From contig JAIOPE010000063.1 in NCBI GenBank assembly GCA_021414065.1, positions 27,618 to 91,617 of the forward strand: a stretch of 64,000 bases of DNA. Reading direction: 5' to 3'. Below are positions 35,407-44,177 of this stretch, one piece after another; positions within the stretch are counted from its first letter, which is position 1; each line of letters opens with the position of its first letter. A program made the translations under genes and the position numbers. The notes below the pieces were generated by a model. It worked only from the letters and a program-made list of their open reading frames with translations. It had not been told where the DNA came from and did not search any database. The stretch is from Planctomycetota bacterium. Lineage in GTDB: Bacteria > Planctomycetota > JAJSAM01 > JAJVHW01.

Positions 35407-35913
35407 GTGGCGGACGTCGCGGTCGTCGGCCTCAAGGAACTCGAAGCGGCGCTCGCAGAGATCCCAGCGTCCCTCCGCCGCAACGTCGTCCTCGCGGCGC
35501 TCCGCAGGGCGGCGCAGCCGATCGTGCGCGACGCCCGCGCACGGGCCCGTCGCGGGACCGACCCCCGCCGGCGCGGCTCGATGAAGCAGAGGAAGTCGGG
35601 CGAGTCCCTCACGATGGGCCCTGGCGCCGACTCGATCGCCGCGCGCGCCGTGAAGTCGTCGGTGGCGACCGAGGCGTCCATCACGGTCGGGCCCGACCGA
35701 CGCCACTGGTACATGAAGTTCGTCGAGTTCGGCTCCGCGAGGCAGTCGCCGGTCCGCTTCCTGACGCCCGCCTTCGAGGTGAACAAGGAGGCCGCGGTCC
35801 AACTCGCCGGCGAGGAACTCTGGAAGTCGATCGCCGCGACGGCGCGGCGGCTTGCGCGGCACGCCGAGTCCGGGACGATCTCCCGGAAGGCGGCCGAGGC
35901 GCTCCGCTCATGA
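35407..35913 (+). CDS. HK97 gp10-family tail component
   Basis: 168 residues from GTG 35407. VVGLKELEAALAEIPASLRR and ALRRAAQPIVRDARARA, then HWYMKFVEFGSARQSPVRFL and PAFEVNKEAAV, match the HK97 gp10 family, which links connector and tail tube. Ends in an ATGA overlap. Confidence 0.88.
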   Translation: MADVAVVGLKELEAALAEIPASLRRNVVLAALRRAAQPIVRDARARARRGTDPRRRGSMKQRKSGESLTMGPGADSIAARAVKSSVATEASITVGPDRRHWYMKFVEFGSARQSPVRFLTPAFEVNKEAAVQLAGEELWKSIAATARRLARHAESGTISRKAAEALRS

Positions 35914-36308
35914 CGCTCGGGAAGTACCTCCGCATGGTCCTCGCGGGCGACGCCGGCGTCGCGGCCCTCGCCGCGGACCGGGTCTACACCGAGGTCCTCC
36001 CGCAGGCGGGCGCGGTCCCGGCCGTCGTGTTCACGGAGGTCGCTGGCGAGGACGACGTCGCCCTCGACGGACCGACCGGCACGTCCGCTCGCCGCGTGCA
36101 GATCGACTCGTGGGGGAAGACGCGGGCGGACGCGACCGCCCTCGGGCACGCCGTCCGCGCGGCGCTCTCCGGCCACACGGGCGCCGCGGCGGGCCTCGAC
36201 GTCCAGGGCGTGTTCCTCGTCGCCGAGCGGTGGGACTTCGACGCCGAGTCGGCGCTCTACCGGACGAGCCAGGACTTCGACGTCTGGAGCGCGGGGGACG
36301 CGCCGTGA
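35910..36308 (+). CDS. Tail completion protein (DUF3168-like)
   Basis: 132 residues. LRMVLAGDAGVAALAADRVY, AVVFTEVAGEDDVALDGPTG, RRVQIDSWGKTRADATALGH match the DUF3168 tail-terminator-like family. It is the last gene of the connector block; 140 bp without a convincing gene follow before a different, cargo-like gene. Confidence 0.82.
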   Translation: MTLGKYLRMVLAGDAGVAALAADRVYTEVLPQAGAVPAVVFTEVAGEDDVALDGPTGTSARRVQIDSWGKTRADATALGHAVRAALSGHTGAAAGLDVQGVFLVAERWDFDAESALYRTSQDFDVWSAGDAP

Positions 36309-36447
36309 CGCGGTCCTCGTTCTCCGGGAGAAGGCAAGGTCGTTCCGCCCGCTCCCGCGGAGGTCAGATTCCGCCTCGATTCCACGGCGGCAACGACTTG
36401 AGGCGCAGCGCAGCCGGAGCGAAGGTCCGGACCAAGGAGGTGCTCAG

Positions 36448-36864
36448 ATGAAGCACGCGAAGAAGCAGACGAAGAACGCAGGGAAGCCCTCGAAGGGCGC
36501 GCCCCGCAAGGCCCCGAAGCTCGCGGTGGTGAAGGACGCCCCGGCGGCCCCCAGCGCGAAGCCGCGCGACCCGCGGCTCCCCGCGGCGGGGACGACGCTC
36601 GTCCGCCCCTACAAGGGGAAGGACTACCGGGTGACGGTGCTCGACGACGGGTTCCGCTACGACGGGCGGGAGTTCCGCTCGCTCTCGAAGCTCGCGTCCG
36701 AGATCACCGGGCAGGCCAGCATCAACGGCTTCCTGTGGTGGAAGTTGACGGGCGGCCCGGCCGACGCGCCGAAGCCGAAGACGCCGAAGTCGAAGGGGAA
36801 GTACCCCACGCCGACGGAGACCGCTCCCGCGGCCGACGCGGGGCCAGACGCGCCGAGCGTCTGA
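36448..36864 (+). CDS. DUF2924-domain protein
   Basis: 138 residues with the strongest ribosome-binding site in the window (AAGGAGG, 7 bp before ATG 36448). A Lys/Ala/Pro-rich tail of about 45 residues precedes the DUF2924 core: GTTLVRPYKGKDYRVTVLDD, GREFRSLSKLASEITGQ, FLWWKL. DUF2924 genes are often found beside serine recombinases; here it is 6 kb from the nearest one and ends at a terminator, so it looks like cargo in front of the reverse-strand ATPase pair. Confidence 0.8.
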   Translation: MKHAKKQTKNAGKPSKGAPRKAPKLAVVKDAPAAPSAKPRDPRLPAAGTTLVRPYKGKDYRVTVLDDGFRYDGREFRSLSKLASEITGQASINGFLWWKLTGGPADAPKPKTPKSKGKYPTPTETAPAADAGPDAPSV

Positions 36865-36884
36865 CCCGACCGAGCGGGCGTATC

Positions 36885-36914
36885 GCCCCGGCGGCGCTCA
36901 CGCGCCGCCGGGGC
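36885..36914. terminator. Strong bidirectional terminator
   Basis: A perfect 13-bp stem, GCCCCGGCGGCGC with GCGCCGCCGGGGC, around loop TCAC, followed by TTGCTTCT. It lies between the DUF2924 gene and the convergent DUF3696 pair and should stop transcription from at least the left. Confidence 0.8.
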
Positions 36915-36953
36915 TTGCTTCTGCGCATGCGTACGGACGCGAATCCGCTGCCG

Positions 36954-37394
36954 CTACGGACGCGGCATGTCGCGATCGAAGAGTGCCATCACGCCTACGA
37001 CGCGCTTCAACTGATCGATCTCGAATCGATGCGGCTGCGGTGGTCGCACCGGGTGCAGCATCTGGACCACCGTCGCCCGCGGTTCGCGGTGGAGAACGTA
37101 GCTCACTCTCGGAGGGCTCCCTCGAGTAGCTCGAAGCGGGAACGGCAGTTTGATCCGGGGTGATCCCGAGGGGCTCCCCCCCTGAGTCGTGCAGTACAGG
37201 ACCACGAACTGGCGGTCATCGACAACACCCACGACGAACGCCGGCCGTTCCTTCGCTGGCACGCCATAGCAGCGCTCGGCGTCACCCATCAAGACTTGGT
37301 GCGGCGGCGGATGAAGTCGAACCGCGCCGTCCTCATGAAGCCGATCGACCCAGACGAGCTCCCACGGTTGGACCGGAGACTGAGGAGGAGTCAT
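36954..37394 (-). CDS. Partner of the DUF3696 ATPase (possible PemK-like fold)
   Basis: 146 residues from ATG 37394, overlapping the ATPase stop by 4 bp. WELVWVDRLHEDGAVRL, RPAFVVGVVDDRQFVVLYC and RIKLPF are beta-rich and a little like PemK/MazF-type barrels, but the match is weak. Tight coupling to a DUF3696 ATPase makes it the likely effector or accessory part of a two-gene defence system. Confidence 0.55.
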   Translation of the reverse strand: MTPPQSPVQPWELVWVDRLHEDGAVRLHPPPHQVLMGDAERCYGVPAKERPAFVVGVVDDRQFVVLYCTTQGGSPSGSPRIKLPFPLRATRGSPPRVSYVLHREPRATVVQMLHPVRPPQPHRFEIDQLKRVVGVMALFDRDMPRP

Positions 37395-39460
37395 CTCTCG
37401 GTCCTCCGCCTCAACTTGGCGCTGCCGTACATCGCGTTGATGAGGCGCTCCGACTCCTCGACGTCGTCCGTCAGGAACCCACGCGGCCAGTTCTCGATCT
37501 GGCCCTGCGCGTTGATCGACATGCGCTCCAGCTTCGAGGAGCGGTACCCGAGGATCTCGTCACCCAGGCTCGCGAAGTAGATCGCCACGGCCGCTTGTGG
37601 CAGTTCCTCCTCCAGGATCGCGCGAAGTGTCCGACGGATGAGAATGTCGCTGTGCGTCTCGATGACGACCAACCGGCCTGTTCTGGCTTGATCGATCAGG
37701 AACTCAGTCAAGCGAAGCTGAAGGCCGGGGTGGAGATGGACCTCGGGGTTCTCGATGGTCAACGTCTCGCCTCGGGCGAGAAGGCCCGCCTGCACGACGA
37801 TCGGCGCGACTTGGTGGAACCCGGAGCTCATGTTCGCGGGCGCAGCCGGGTAGCCGTCCCTTCCGAAGCAGGGGTGCGCGTACCGCCCCAGTGCTCGAGA
37901 ACCGAAGTCGTCGTCGCTGTCATCGACATCGCGCCGCGGCTCCAGCGAGCGGAGGAAACCGGACGGCCGGTCCCGGTCGGAACGCCAAGCGTCGGCAAGA
38001 GCCGCCCTCGAACGATCGCGATCGAAGGGCGAAGCATCGACGAGGTGACGCATCCAGTGCGCATACCAGAGACCGAAAGTGTAGGAGTGCGCCGACGCGA
38101 CGCCGTCGTGCCCTGAGAAGGTCTGCTCAATGAGCAGACGGTTCAGGCGGCGACGCTCGGAAACGTCGAGCCCCGCGCCCGCCCGAGTTGCAAGCTCTCG
38201 CCCCTCGACTCCTAGCTCGGGCCAGGCGGTTGGGTGGAAGAGCGACTCGGATTCAAGAGTTTCATTGAGAGCCGCGGCGGCCAGCCTCCGCGACTCTGCC
38301 TCCATGTCGAGCGATGGATCGAGCGGCTCGCGATTCCGCTTCCGGCACAATCGCTCGTACGTCCTCACGGATGCCTTGCCGCACCGCTCCCAGATCCTGC
38401 GAACAGGGCTGCTCTTGGGCAACTTGCGCCCTCGAGCCAGCTGACCGAGCACGTACCACGCGCCGTAGATCTGGCCGGGATGAAACGTCTGATCCGTGTG
38501 ACCAGCACGAGGCTCCCGCGCGTGCCGCATGGCGTTGTCCGTGAACGAGCGCTCTAGTGAGTGTGTTAGCTCGCCGCGTTCGCCCACGCGACGTTCTCGC
38601 GGTTCCTCCTCCGCGAAGTCGGCGAAGTCCGGCGTCCGTACCGCACCGATGTGGAAACAACTGTCGAGAGCTGCACGCACGGCCTGCCGAATGCGATGCC
38701 TCGCCAGCCGCGCGAGGTTGATGGGTGACTGCGAGATGTCTGCTGCCGAATCGTCCACCGACTCACGGAGATCGCGCTCTGCGAACGAACCGACGGGAAC
38801 CAAGCGAGCACCAGCGCCAGGGGTCAAGAGGCCCTTGGAGCACTGAAAACTCGTGTTGCCTTCGGGATCGAGCTCGAACCGCACGTGGTAGCGCTTCGCG
38901 ATGGTGAGGTCGACGATGTGCTGTGGCCTGTACGTCGCGCTCGGCCCGCCAGCGAGAAGCTCGACCAGTTCTGGAGTCGTCAGCATGAGCCTCACGGAGG
39001 CTCCTGCCGCGATCACGCCGTCGAGCAGGAATCGGGTCGCGTCCGACGTGTCAGAACTGGGCATTGCGCTGCCCAGCCGCACCTCTTGATTCGCAACTAG
39101 CTCGACGCCCAAGGTCCCATGCGGGCCGTAATGCGCGTCCTCGTCCGCGTCTGCGAGGTCATCGAAGTCCCAGTTCTCGCTCGTAGCGAGAAGCGCGTTG
39201 GTGAAGCCGAACGTGTGCACCCGGCCCTCGGCGAGCGGCTCGCAGAGGTAGAAGGGGAAGTAGTCCCGTGAAACCGACGCCCGGAGCAGGCCGAGAGCGC
39301 GGAACCACGTCGACTTCCCGGAGCCGTTCGTCCCGCAGAGGATCGTAAGCGGTCGCAGGTCGAGCCGCGCGCCTCGGACGTACGAGCCGATTCCGCGCAG
39401 GGTGAGCGCACGAAGCTGCAGCGGAGCTCTCGGGCTAGCGTCGATGTTCGGGCGTGGCAT
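37391..39460 (-). CDS. AAA ATPase with DUF3696 (defence-type)
   Basis: 689 residues from ATG 39460. Walker A LCGTNGSGKSTWFRALGLL near residue 40, the signature region PANMSSGFHQVAPIV, Walker B TLTIENPEVHLHPGLQ near 580, then LVVIETHSDILIRR (switch His), and the DUF3696 tail NAQGQIENWPRGFL. The fold is that of SMC-like/OLD-like ATPases of phage defence. A long insert of about 300 residues separates the two ATPase halves. Found on the strand opposite to the tail genes and read toward the terminator at 36885. Confidence 0.88.
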   Translation of the reverse strand: MPRPNIDASPRAPLQLRALTLRGIGSYVRGARLDLRPLTILCGTNGSGKSTWFRALGLLRASVSRDYFPFYLCEPLAEGRVHTFGFTNALLATSENWDFDDLADADEDAHYGPHGTLGVELVANQEVRLGSAMPSSDTSDATRFLLDGVIAAGASVRLMLTTPELVELLAGGPSATYRPQHIVDLTIAKRYHVRFELDPEGNTSFQCSKGLLTPGAGARLVPVGSFAERDLRESVDDSAADISQSPINLARLARHRIRQAVRAALDSCFHIGAVRTPDFADFAEEEPRERRVGERGELTHSLERSFTDNAMRHAREPRAGHTDQTFHPGQIYGAWYVLGQLARGRKLPKSSPVRRIWERCGKASVRTYERLCRKRNREPLDPSLDMEAESRRLAAAALNETLESESLFHPTAWPELGVEGRELATRAGAGLDVSERRRLNRLLIEQTFSGHDGVASAHSYTFGLWYAHWMRHLVDASPFDRDRSRAALADAWRSDRDRPSGFLRSLEPRRDVDDSDDDFGSRALGRYAHPCFGRDGYPAAPANMSSGFHQVAPIVVQAGLLARGETLTIENPEVHLHPGLQLRLTEFLIDQARTGRLVVIETHSDILIRRTLRAILEEELPQAAVAIYFASLGDEILGYRSSKLERMSINAQGQIENWPRGFLTDDVEESERLINAMYGSAKLRRRTER

Positions 39461-39515
39461 GCCAGAGCGAGGATACAGATGACCATTCCGGGAGCAGCCT
39501 GACCAATCCGCCAAC

Positions 39516-39551
39516 TTGCACGAGCCTCCCGGTCGCTCAAGCTCGCCGTCG
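39516..39551 (+). promoter_or_regulatory. Late-promoter-like motif, copy 5
   Basis: TTGCAC (39516-39521), GAGCCTCCCG (39522-39531), AAGCTC (39539-39544). The predicted start falls on the GGAGG (39551-39555) that serves ATG 39563, so the leader would be only 12 bases. It restarts the tail operon after the DUF3696 island. Confidence 0.6.
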
Positions 39552-39562
39552 GAGGCACTCCG

Positions 39563-39904
39563 ATGGCCACTCTCGCAGTCCAGCAGATCTCCCGCGCCGG
39601 CCTGAACCCCGCCCTCGCGGCGGCGGCCGCCGGGGGCGACGCGTTCCCGAACACGGGCCGCGTCTTCCTGCGCATGAAGAACGCACACGCGACGGTCGCG
39701 CGGACGGTCACGGCCGTCTCGCAGCTCCCCCCGGGTGCGATCCCGCAGGGTGCCGCGAAGGCGGACGTCGCGGTCGCGGTCCCGGCGCTCGCCGAGCGCT
39801 GGATCGGGCCATTCGACCCGGCCTCCTTCAACGACGCGAACGGCCGCGTCGTCGTCACATACGACACCGAGGCGGACCTGACCGTCGGCGCGTACGCGCT
39901 GTAG
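39563..39904 (+). CDS. Hypothetical tail-operon protein
   Basis: 113 residues. RVFLRMKNAHATVARTVTAV, ERWIGPFDPASFNDANGRVV and DLTVGAYAL resemble the small beta-rich proteins coded just before tail tube genes in many siphophages; the role is not established. GGAGG is 7 bp before the ATG. Confidence 0.7.
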   Translation: MATLAVQQISRAGLNPALAAAAAGGDAFPNTGRVFLRMKNAHATVARTVTAVSQLPPGAIPQGAAKADVAVAVPALAERWIGPFDPASFNDANGRVVVTYDTEADLTVGAYAL

Positions 39905-39919
39905 CGGAGGAGGAGCACC

Positions 39920-40369
39920 ATGGCGGCCACCGGCGCGAAGCTCGGCACGAGGACGCGGTTCCTGCGGGAGGACCCGGTCGGCAGCGGCACGTACGTCGCC
40001 GTCGCCGAGGTGAAGTCGATCGGCGGGCCGTCGCTCTCGCGCGACGCCGTCGAGGCGACCCACACCGAGTCGCCTGACGACCACGCGGAGTTCATCCCCG
40101 GCCTCGCGAACGGCGGCGAGGTCTCCCTCGTCCTCAACTTCCGGCCGGAGCACGTGAGCCAGGGCGCGACGGCCGGGCTGCTGAAGGACTTCCAGGACGG
40201 CACGGTTCGCAGCTGGCGGGTCGAGTGGCCGCAGTTCGCGAACACGCCGACGCTGACCTTCCCGGGCTTCCTCACCGGGTGGGAGCCGTCGTCCGCCGCG
40301 AAGGAGCTGATCTCCGTCGCGGCGAAGCTCAAGGTCACGGGGAAGACCGCCGCCACCAACTTCGCGTAG
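39920..40369 (+). CDS. Major tail tube protein
   Basis: 149 residues with GGAGGAG upstream. AEVKSIGGPSLSRDAVEATH, DDHAEFIPGLANGGEVSLVL and FPGFLTGWEPSSAAKELI are the blocks of the lambda gpV-like tail tube family. Expected to form the hexameric tail tube. Confidence 0.85.
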   Translation: MAATGAKLGTRTRFLREDPVGSGTYVAVAEVKSIGGPSLSRDAVEATHTESPDDHAEFIPGLANGGEVSLVLNFRPEHVSQGATAGLLKDFQDGTVRSWRVEWPQFANTPTLTFPGFLTGWEPSSAAKELISVAAKLKVTGKTAATNFA

Positions 40370-40396
40370 CGCCTCGCGCGCAAGGAGACGAGCACC

Positions 40397-40756
40397 ATGG
40401 GAAACCCGCACCGAGGCGAAGCGTCCTTCGAGGTCGATGGCACGGCCTACCGCGTCCGCTACTCGTGGAACGCCGCCGCCGAGTACGAAGAGGCCGCCGG
40501 GAAGCCGCTGTCCGACGCCCTCTTCGACATCGCCCGCGAGCGGCTCTCGGCGCGCTCGCTCCGCGCCATGCTCTGGGCGGGCCTGCAGGAGCACCACCAG
40601 GACGTGACGCTGAAGGACGCTGGCCGCCTCATCGACAAGATGGGCCGGAAGGAGGCGCAGCGCGTCATGGGCGTGGCGCTCCGCTACTTCTTCCCCGAGC
40701 TCGAGCCCGCGGAGACGAAGAGCCCGGACCCTCCGAGTCCCGCCGCCTCACAGTAG
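40397..40756 (+). CDS. Tail assembly chaperone (GTA gp11-like), upstream frame
   Basis: 119 residues. GEASFEVDGTAYRVRYSWNA, ARSLRAMLWAGLQEHHQDVT and LIDKMGRKEAQRVMGVAL match the gene-transfer-agent gp11-like family. It acts as the G part of a G/GT chaperone pair that guides the tape measure. The next frame overlaps its end without a start codon. Confidence 0.8.
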   Translation: MGNPHRGEASFEVDGTAYRVRYSWNAAAEYEEAAGKPLSDALFDIARERLSARSLRAMLWAGLQEHHQDVTLKDAGRLIDKMGRKEAQRVMGVALRYFFPELEPAETKSPDPPSPAASQ

Positions 40757-41052
40757 AGGAGTGGCGGGACCGCGCGGCCGAGGCGGGCGTCCCGCCCGAG
40801 GTCTTCTGGCGTCAGACGCCGCGCGAGACGGCCGTGACGCTCCGCGCTCTGGGCGCCATCCGCCGGCGCGGCTACCAGCTCGCACTCTTCACCGCGTGGC
40901 ACGCGGCGGCGTTCGAGCGGATCGACCGCCTCCCCGAACTGGCGCCGCTGCTTGAGCGGCTCGACGGTTGCGCCGACGAGGACCAGGACCCGGACGAGCA
41001 GATCGCTGCGGCGCGTTCGATCGTCGCCGCCTTCGGCGGAAGGGAGCGCTGA
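40740..41052 (+). CDS. Tail assembly chaperone, frameshifted downstream part
   Basis: About 100 residues in the -1 frame: VEEWRDRAAEAGVPPEVFWR, ALGAIRRRGYQLALFTAWHA, LPELAPLLERL. No ATG, GTG or TTG in this frame lies near its beginning, so it is probably made as a C-terminal extension of the upstream protein by a -1 ribosomal frameshift, as in lambda G/GT. I did not find a canonical slippery heptamer, so the shift site is open. Confidence 0.65.
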
Positions 41053-41055
41053 CCG

Positions 41056-43521
41056 ATGCCCGCCGCCGTCGTCGGCTCCCTTCGCGTCCTCCTCTCCGCG
41101 GACTCGGCGCAGATCACGTCCGACCTCGGGAAGGCGCGAGCCGCCGTCAAGGAGACGGGCGCCGAGATCCGCGGGATGGGCGGCGCGGGCGTGGCGCTGC
41201 GCGCGGTGACGCAGGAGATCAAGGGCGTCGGACCCGCGCTTCGCGGCGTCCAGCAGGCCGGGCAGATCGCCACGCAGTCGCTGGTCCTCCTCGGGGAGAA
41301 GACGGCCCCCGCGGTCTCGGGCATCACGAACGCGCTCGCGGGACTTGTCGCCGGCGGGTTCACGCCGCTCGGGATCGCGCTCGCCGCGATCAGCGTCGGG
41401 TTCACGCTGCTCGCGAGCAAGAAGGACGACGTCGTCTCGGCGTTCGCCGCGACCGAGGAGCGCGTGAAGTCGACGCGCGAGGCCCTGGAGAAGCTCCGGA
41501 TCGAACTCGGCCTCGTCCGCCAGGGCAAGCCCTCGACCGGTACCGACGTGGACATCGCGGGCGCGGAGGCGGAACTCCTGCGCCGCCGCAACGCCGCGTC
41601 CCAGGAGAAGCAGGCGGGCTTCATCGGGTCGGACGGCGTCGGCGCGTTCTGGCGGAACCTCGGCTCGTCCGTACTCCCGCGCGAGGGCTTCCTCCCTTCG
41701 ATCGACTCGGCCGAGCAGGCGGCACGGGCCGCGGTCAATGCGCAGGAGGAGTTCATCCGGACGCTGAAGGACCAGCAGAAGGTCCAGGCGGAGATCGAGC
41801 AGCGTCGCAAGGGCACCGAGGACTCTGCGAAGCGCGAGGCCGCGTCTCAGGAGAAGATCGCCGCCGCCACGAAGGCCGCCGCCGACGCGCTCGCGAAGTT
41901 CGACGCCGCGCAGACGACGCGCGACCGGGCGCTCGTCGAGAAGGGCGTGGACATCCAGTCGCTGCTCAACCCCGGCGTCTCCGACCCCGCGCTCGACCGC
42001 CAGAAGGGCCGCGTCCACGACGCGATCGAGGATCTGATGAAGGCGGCAAACGCGCCGCCCGCGGAGAAGCGCGAGCTGGAGGCGCGCATCCGCTTCGAGC
42101 GCGAGATGCTCGACCTGCTCGAGCGGGAGAGCGCGGTCCGCAAGGAGATCGCCGCGACGCAGGCCGCCGCCTCGAAGGCCGACGCGATGCGGAAGGAGAA
42201 CGACCGCAGCGCGCTCGGCCTCGACCCGGCGCTCACCGACCGCGCGAAGGCGCTCACCGAGTACCGCGCCGAGTTCGGCGAGATGATGCGCGCGAAGGAG
42301 ATGGAGAGCCTCAAGGCCGACAGCCCCGAGCGCGCGCGCCTCGTCGCCGAATCCCGCCGGAAGGAAGACGCGATCAACCGCGAGTACGACGCGCGCGGGA
42401 TCGAGACGCAGCGGAGCTTCCTCGGCCGCGTGGACGCGATCCGGCGGCAGGCGCAAGCCGCGACGCTCGCCGACGACCGGAACCAGACGCGCGTCCGCAT
42501 GGAGGAGGAGGACGCGCGTCACTCGGCCGAACTCCGCGGCGTGAACGAGGCGCAGGTGAAGGGCCTCCTCACCGAGGAGCAGGCGGCGCAGAAGCGCGAC
42601 GCCCTCTACTCCGCCCACATCGACTTTCGCCGCGCGATCACGCAGGACGGTCGCGAGAAGGAACTGGCGTGGCTCGCGGACTACAACCAGAAGGTGCTGG
42701 CCCTCGCCGGTGAGGGCGAGACGGATCAGGCGCGGCTCGCCTCCCTCGCGACGGAGGCGCGCCTCGCGGCGCTCCAGGAGGAGACGCGCAAGGAGGTCGA
42801 GGAACTGCGCCGCCGCGGCGAGTTCACGCGCGCGCAGGAGGTCGAGAACGCCGCCGCCGGGGCGCGCGAGCGGATCACGCGGCAGGGCGCTCTCTCCTCC
42901 GCGGTGACCGGCGACGACTTCGGCGCGGGCTTCCAGGGACGCATCTCGCAGCTTCGCGAGGAGACCGCGGGCTGGGGCCGGCTCGGGGCGCAGATGGCCG
43001 ACGTCGCGGTGAACGACCTCTCGGGCGGCGTCGCCTCCGCGTTGGAGCAGATCGCCCGCGGGAGCATGACAGCGGGCGAGGCGTTCCGCGAGTTCGCCGT
43101 GGACTTCGCGTTCCAGGTCGCCCGCATGATCGAGCAGGCGCTCATCATGAAGGCGATCCTCGCGCTGTTCCCCGGTCTGGGCGCGGCAGGTGGCGCGGCA
43201 GCGGGAGCGGGCGCATCGGCCGCCGCGTCCGCGGCACCGGCCGCCACCGGCGCCCACGGCGGGACGTGGCGGGTCGGCGGCTTCGGCGGCCTCGACAGCC
43301 AGCTCGTCTCGATGAAGCTCTCGCCCGGCGAACTCGTCCGCGTGACGAACGGCGCCAACTCCGGCGGCGGCCAGGGCGACGTCCACGTGGCGCTCACGGT
43401 TCGCCCGCCTGCCGTCATCGCCGACGAGGTGATGGCGCGGTCCTCCCCGGAGGCGCGGGCCGCGATCGTCGGCTCGGCGCTGCGCCGGAGCGGTCGTCGC
43501 GGCATGAGGCCGAGGGACTGA
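41056..43521 (+). CDS. Tape measure protein
   Basis: 821 residues. A hydrophobic block (PLGIALAAISVGFTLL) lies near 115; residues about 130-650 are charged coiled coil with many KE-rich helices; the C-terminal part has GRLGAQMADVAVNDLSGGVA, GEAFREFAVDFAFQVARMI and IMKAILALFPGLG, which is the lambda-type tape measure C-terminal domain. By the usual 0.15 nm per residue, the tail would be about 120 nm long. Confidence 0.92.
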   Translation: MPAAVVGSLRVLLSADSAQITSDLGKARAAVKETGAEIRGMGGAGVALRAVTQEIKGVGPALRGVQQAGQIATQSLVLLGEKTAPAVSGITNALAGLVAGGFTPLGIALAAISVGFTLLASKKDDVVSAFAATEERVKSTREALEKLRIELGLVRQGKPSTGTDVDIAGAEAELLRRRNAASQEKQAGFIGSDGVGAFWRNLGSSVLPREGFLPSIDSAEQAARAAVNAQEEFIRTLKDQQKVQAEIEQRRKGTEDSAKREAASQEKIAAATKAAADALAKFDAAQTTRDRALVEKGVDIQSLLNPGVSDPALDRQKGRVHDAIEDLMKAANAPPAEKRELEARIRFEREMLDLLERESAVRKEIAATQAAASKADAMRKENDRSALGLDPALTDRAKALTEYRAEFGEMMRAKEMESLKADSPERARLVAESRRKEDAINREYDARGIETQRSFLGRVDAIRRQAQAATLADDRNQTRVRMEEEDARHSAELRGVNEAQVKGLLTEEQAAQKRDALYSAHIDFRRAITQDGREKELAWLADYNQKVLALAGEGETDQARLASLATEARLAALQEETRKEVEELRRRGEFTRAQEVENAAAGARERITRQGALSSAVTGDDFGAGFQGRISQLREETAGWGRLGAQMADVAVNDLSGGVASALEQIARGSMTAGEAFREFAVDFAFQVARMIEQALIMKAILALFPGLGAAGGAAAGAGASAAASAAPAATGAHGGTWRVGGFGGLDSQLVSMKLSPGELVRVTNGANSGGGQGDVHVALTVRPPAVIADEVMARSSPEARAAIVGSALRRSGRRGMRPRD

Positions 43522-44177
43522 TGGCGACCATCTTCCCCTTCGTCTTCCTGCGGCGCGGGTTCCGCGAGTACCTCGCGTACGGCAACGCCGTGCACGAGCA
43601 GGGCGGCGGCAGGCGCACGCTCCAGAAGCTCCACGCCGCGGGCGAACTCGTCGTGCGCGGGACGCTGCTCTTCCCGAACGGCGGCGGGAGCTACCGCGAC
43701 TTCGAGGCGTTCTGGAACGCGCGCTTCGGCGGCTTCGAGCCCTTCCTCTACCGCACGCAGAACCCCGGCGCGGCGGTGATGGGCGACGCGCCCGCCGTCG
43801 AGTCCTCGACGCAGAAGGACTTCGCGGCGACGCGGCGGTACGTGGACACGGCGACCCTCGTCGTCCGGAAGAACGGGACCGTCCAGACGCTGGGCACGCA
43901 CTACACGGTCGTCAACGAGTCGGGCGCGACCTACGTCCTCGGCACCTCCACGAAGCTCGTCGTGCGGTTCGGGACGGCCCCGGGGACGGACGCGACCGTG
44001 ACGCTCGCCTACGAGTTCCTCTTCGCCGTGCGCTTCGAGGGGGACGACCTCCCGAGCGAGCAGGATCTGGAGGCCGGGGGCGGCGGCTCGTCTGCGGTTG
44101 CCGACCGCACCCTCGCGATCCAGATGCGGGAGACGGGACCCGGCTTCAGCTATGCCGCGGTCCCGAACGCCTCATGA
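43521..44177 (+). CDS. DUF2460-family distal tail protein
   Basis: 218 residues; its ATG shares a base with the tape measure TGA. FREYLAYGNAVHEQGGGRRT, FWNARFGGFEPFLYRTQNP and FEGDDLPSEQ fit DUF2460, the hub protein of gene-transfer-agent and lambda-like tails. Coupled to the L-like gene. Confidence 0.78.
   Translation: MATIFPFVFLRRGFREYLAYGNAVHEQGGGRRTLQKLHAAGELVVRGTLLFPNGGGSYRDFEAFWNARFGGFEPFLYRTQNPGAAVMGDAPAVESSTQKDFAATRRYVDTATLVVRKNGTVQTLGTHYTVVNESGATYVLGTSTKLVVRFGTAPGTDATVTLAYEFLFAVRFEGDDLPSEQDLEAGGGGSSAVADRTLAIQMRETGPGFSYAAVPNAS

Noticed and set aside
36305..36451. Small frame between the tail-completion gene and DUF2924
   Set aside because: About 48 Arg/Ser-rich codons with no ribosome-binding site; GTGA coupling alone is not enough.
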